Of a stretch of DNA of 27,238 bases, positions 25,440 to 27,238 are shown piece after piece. Both the position numbers and the translations under genes were made by a program. Origin of the DNA: a virus. Every line of letters starts with the position of its first letter. Position 1 is the first letter of the stretch. The notes under the pieces were generated by a model. It did no database searches and was not told the DNA's origin. It was given only the letters and a program-made list of their open reading frames with translations. The stretch covers positions 1 through 27,238 of the IMG/VR virus record IMGVR_UViG_3300009159_005318. One strand, given 5' to 3'.

Positions 25440-26215
25440 ATCTTGCCGTCCACATAGAATCGTTGTGGACGATCATCAGCGCCTTGCACTGGCTCCATTG
25501 GCAAGGGATCATATTGACCAGGCCAAGCCAGAATACTCATCAAGGCAGAGTCAAGATATATGTTTTCTTGTTCACCCAAAAAGTTGGCAGGGTTGTAGTT
25601 TCGCACACACATCCAATACAACCGATAGTCCAGGGCTGTGAGCATATGGTAGATATCGCCAAGATTGGGAGTTTCTATTGCTTCGTAATATATCACAGGA
25701 CGGCGGCTTTTCAACAAGTGTACACAGCCTTGTAACACCTCGTACTCATGACCCTCTACGTCTATCTTGATCAGGTCCGGTGGCTCATGACTCAAAGAGT
25801 CCAAGGTCATGCAAGGTACTTGTACCCCTGAAGTGCCCATGGTCATGTGACCAAAGTTGCCATACACCGAGGGATCAAAATCAGCAATGTAGCCTATGCC
25901 AGCAGTGTTTGATACTGCTGCTTGATATCTTGTGATTCGATCGTGGTCCGCTGTGTTTTGTTGCAACAGTGCAAAATTTTGTGGATTGGGTTCAAAACTG
26001 ATCACTCGCCGGGCTCGACTGGCAAAGGCTGTGGTATGATATCCAACATTGGCACCCACATCATACACCACACTGTCGGGAGTTAGTATGCTGAGTAAAA
26101 ACTCCAACTCCAGCTGTTGGTATTCTCCGTAGCGTTGTAGGCTACTGCCAATCATTTCGTCATTAACAAAGTAAGAAAAATTGTTGTGATATCTTGTGCG
26201 AGTTTGTGCAATCAT
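25436..26215 (-). CDS. FkbM-family SAM-dependent methyltransferase
   Basis: A 259-residue methyltransferase. Motif I is VYDVGANVGYHT (50-61), the acidic ribose ligand is E75 in SFEPNP, and the FkbM-specific LIKIDVEGHEYEVLQG (148-163) is intact. Members O-methylate sugars, polyketides and other small molecules. Residues 1-45 carry a helical lead-in (NFSYFVNDEMIGSSLQRYG). It is read from the minus strand directly after the carbamoyltransferase, whose stop overlaps its ATG by four bases (TCAT on the plus strand at 26212-26215). O-methylation of a phage-made glycan is likely but unproven. Confidence 0.9.
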   Translation of the reverse strand: MIAQTRTRYHNNFSYFVNDEMIGSSLQRYGEYQQLELEFLLSILTPDSVVYDVGANVGYHTTAFASRARRVISFEPNPQNFALLQQNTADHDRITRYQAAVSNTAGIGYIADFDPSVYGNFGHMTMGTSGVQVPCMTLDSLSHEPPDLIKIDVEGHEYEVLQGCVHLLKSRRPVIYYEAIETPNLGDIYHMLTALDYRLYWMCVRNYNPANFLGEQENIYLDSALMSILAWPGQYDPLPMEPVQGADDRPQRFYVDGKI

Positions 26216-27238
26216 GAGCAGACCTTTACGCTGTACCGGGCTTCAAAACGATCAGCATCCTCTCGATCATTCACCATGGGTTCTCCACGTATGTTTAATG
26301 ATGTGTTAAGCAACATGGGACAACCTGTCATCACATACCACTTTTCCAGCAGTTCTCTTATGCCCGATCCGTCCTGGGGAACAGTTTGTACACGACTAGT
26401 GCCATCAACGTGAACGATAGCAGGAAATAGGTCAGGTAACCTACAACGAGCGATTGTTTGCATATACCTACTGTTACTGAAACCCCTAGGCATATCAAAG
26501 TACATGTCAGCCAGCTCCTCCAGAATAACAGGTGCAAAGGGTCTGAACTGTTGTCTACGTTTGATCTCATTTACTTTCTCCTTGATCTCGCTGCCTCTAG
26601 GATCTGCAAGGAGGCTACGGTTTCCCAGTGCTCTGGGGCCAAACTCGGCTCGTCCGGAGGCAACTCCAACAATCTGTTCAGTAAGTAGCCGATCCAAAAG
26701 GCCATCAACGGGATAAGGCCCAGGAATATCAGTCCCAAGATAAGCACTGGCCCAGTTAATTCTACGTCCATAAGCCAGAGCGGCAGCACCAAGGCTACTA
26801 CCGGCGTCACCAGGACAAGGCATAATCCAAATATTTTCAAAGTAATCGCCCAGCTTTCTATTGGCAAGACAGTTAAGTGCAACACCACCCATATACACTA
26901 AATTTGAGCTCCACTCAAAGTTCCTGGCTCGTTGCATTACATTATATATCAACTCTTCGCAAACCGCTTGGGCACTAGCTGCTAGATCCACATCCGGCGC
27001 ATGATTTAAAAACATTGGATCTATACCTATATGCAAATTTTCTTCAGACAAAATACGCATGGTATCTACATATCTGGGTTGGCCCCAAGCGGCCATGCCC
27101 ATTGTTATATATTCTTCGTCTAATGGGTGTAGGCCAATGCGGCTAGTGCATGCACTATAGAACAACCCAATGGAGTGCGGATAAACTTGTCTCCATAATC
27201 TTTTATACTTTGCCACGCCTTTTTTATCATATTCTGCA
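26212..27238 (-). CDS. NodU/CmcH-type carbamoyltransferase, 5' end outside the window
   Basis: The C-terminal about 340 residues of a carbamoyltransferase. It contains LVYMGGVALNCLANRKL, then IWIMPCPGDAGSSLGAA, the ATP-grasp-like YrdC/NodU nucleotide site, and later RAEFGPRALGNRSLLADPR, RQQFRPFAPVILEE and MLLNTSLNIRGEPMV, all hallmarks of the NodU family. Full proteins are about 550-600 residues. The frame is open to the window edge, so the start lies outside, and the GTG at 27216 is not the real start. The family carbamoylates hydroxyl groups on sugars, antibiotics or hydroxymethylated bases. It is co-directional and overlapping with FkbM. Confidence 0.9.
   Translation of the reverse strand, partial: AEYDKKGVAKYKRLWRQVYPHSIGLFYSACTSRIGLHPLDEEYITMGMAAWGQPRYVDTMRILSEENLHIGIDPMFLNHAPDVDLAASAQAVCEELIYNVMQRARNFEWSSNLVYMGGVALNCLANRKLGDYFENIWIMPCPGDAGSSLGAAALAYGRRINWASAYLGTDIPGPYPVDGLLDRLLTEQIVGVASGRAEFGPRALGNRSLLADPRGSEIKEKVNEIKRRQQFRPFAPVILEELADMYFDMPRGFSNSRYMQTIARCRLPDLFPAIVHVDGTSRVQTVPQDGSGIRELLEKWYVMTGCPMLLNTSLNIRGEPMVNDREDADRFEARYSVKVCS

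Noticed and set aside
1-27238. Bacterial chromosome (genomic island) origin
   Set aside because: AhpC/D, HldD and RpoZ are bacterial genes, but the many T4-like hypotheticals, near-total coding density, tiny overlapping genes and promoter/stop overlaps fit a phage. A prophage-like island cannot be fully excluded without flanks.

Overview
The window looks like part of the genome of a large, strictly lytic, marine T4-like myovirus. Almost every base is coding, and most neighbouring genes share an ATGA or TAATG stop/start. The cut-off tRNA at the left edge encodes its own CCA. Several small proteins (12578-14602, 14842-15579, 15566-15880, 16580-16906) resemble conserved hypothetical proteins of T4-like cyanophages and pelagiphages; I recognise these from memory and ran no search. 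Extended -10 sigma70-type promoters, and genes for ADP-heptose and glycan synthesis, suggest a Gram-negative, probably proteobacterial host. No virion structural, integrase or replication genes fall in the window, so the virus assignment rests on architecture and the small conserved genes.

Layout. 1-2246: tRNA 3' end, two unknown small proteins, an asparagine-synthetase-like PP-loop enzyme without a glutaminase domain, and a beta-rich unknown protein. 2268-3817: an oxidative-stress operon of AhpC peroxiredoxin, a small SGNH hydrolase and AhpD. 3814-4923: a CxxC small protein, a homologue of the RNA polymerase omega subunit, and a DUF2452-like protein, behind a promoter whose -10 lies between the arms of a perfect 10-bp inverted repeat. 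4920-7963: a six-gene overlapping operon holding a dual-specificity-type phosphatase and an ADP-heptose set (split HldE adenylyltransferase and kinase, cupin, HAD phosphatase, HldD epimerase). 7960-9449: metallophosphoesterase, terminator, small membrane protein and small soluble proteins, each with its own promoter. 9446-12578: a MoxR AAA+ ATPase and its VWA/metallopeptidase partner, with two small paralogous proteins between them. 12578-14602: ten tiny overlapping genes. 14640-16906: T4-like conserved hypotheticals and ThyX.

16903-27238: a surface-glycan or hypermodification region. It contains a sugar-nucleotide epimerase, a DegT/DnrJ aminotransferase, a radical SAM/SPASM enzyme, a 738-residue repeat-bearing glycosyltransferase-like protein on the minus strand, two paralogous exostosin-like glycosyltransferases, an amidinotransferase, and minus-strand FkbM methyltransferase and NodU-type carbamoyltransferase genes. 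Together with the asparagine-synthetase-like enzyme at 668-1786, these could build an amino-, amidino-, methyl- and carbamoyl-decorated sugar. Its acceptor (virion protein, host LPS or DNA) cannot be told from sequence.

Regulation. Nine promoters share the form TTGA[CA]-like, 17 bp, with TGnTA[TC]A[AC]T. In five of them the TGA stop of the upstream gene is embedded in the -35 hexamer. Two promoters appear to give leaderless mRNAs, and one of these carries a 20-bp perfect palindrome across the start site. No CRISPR, IS or integrase was seen. No gap longer than about 100 bases lacks a gene.
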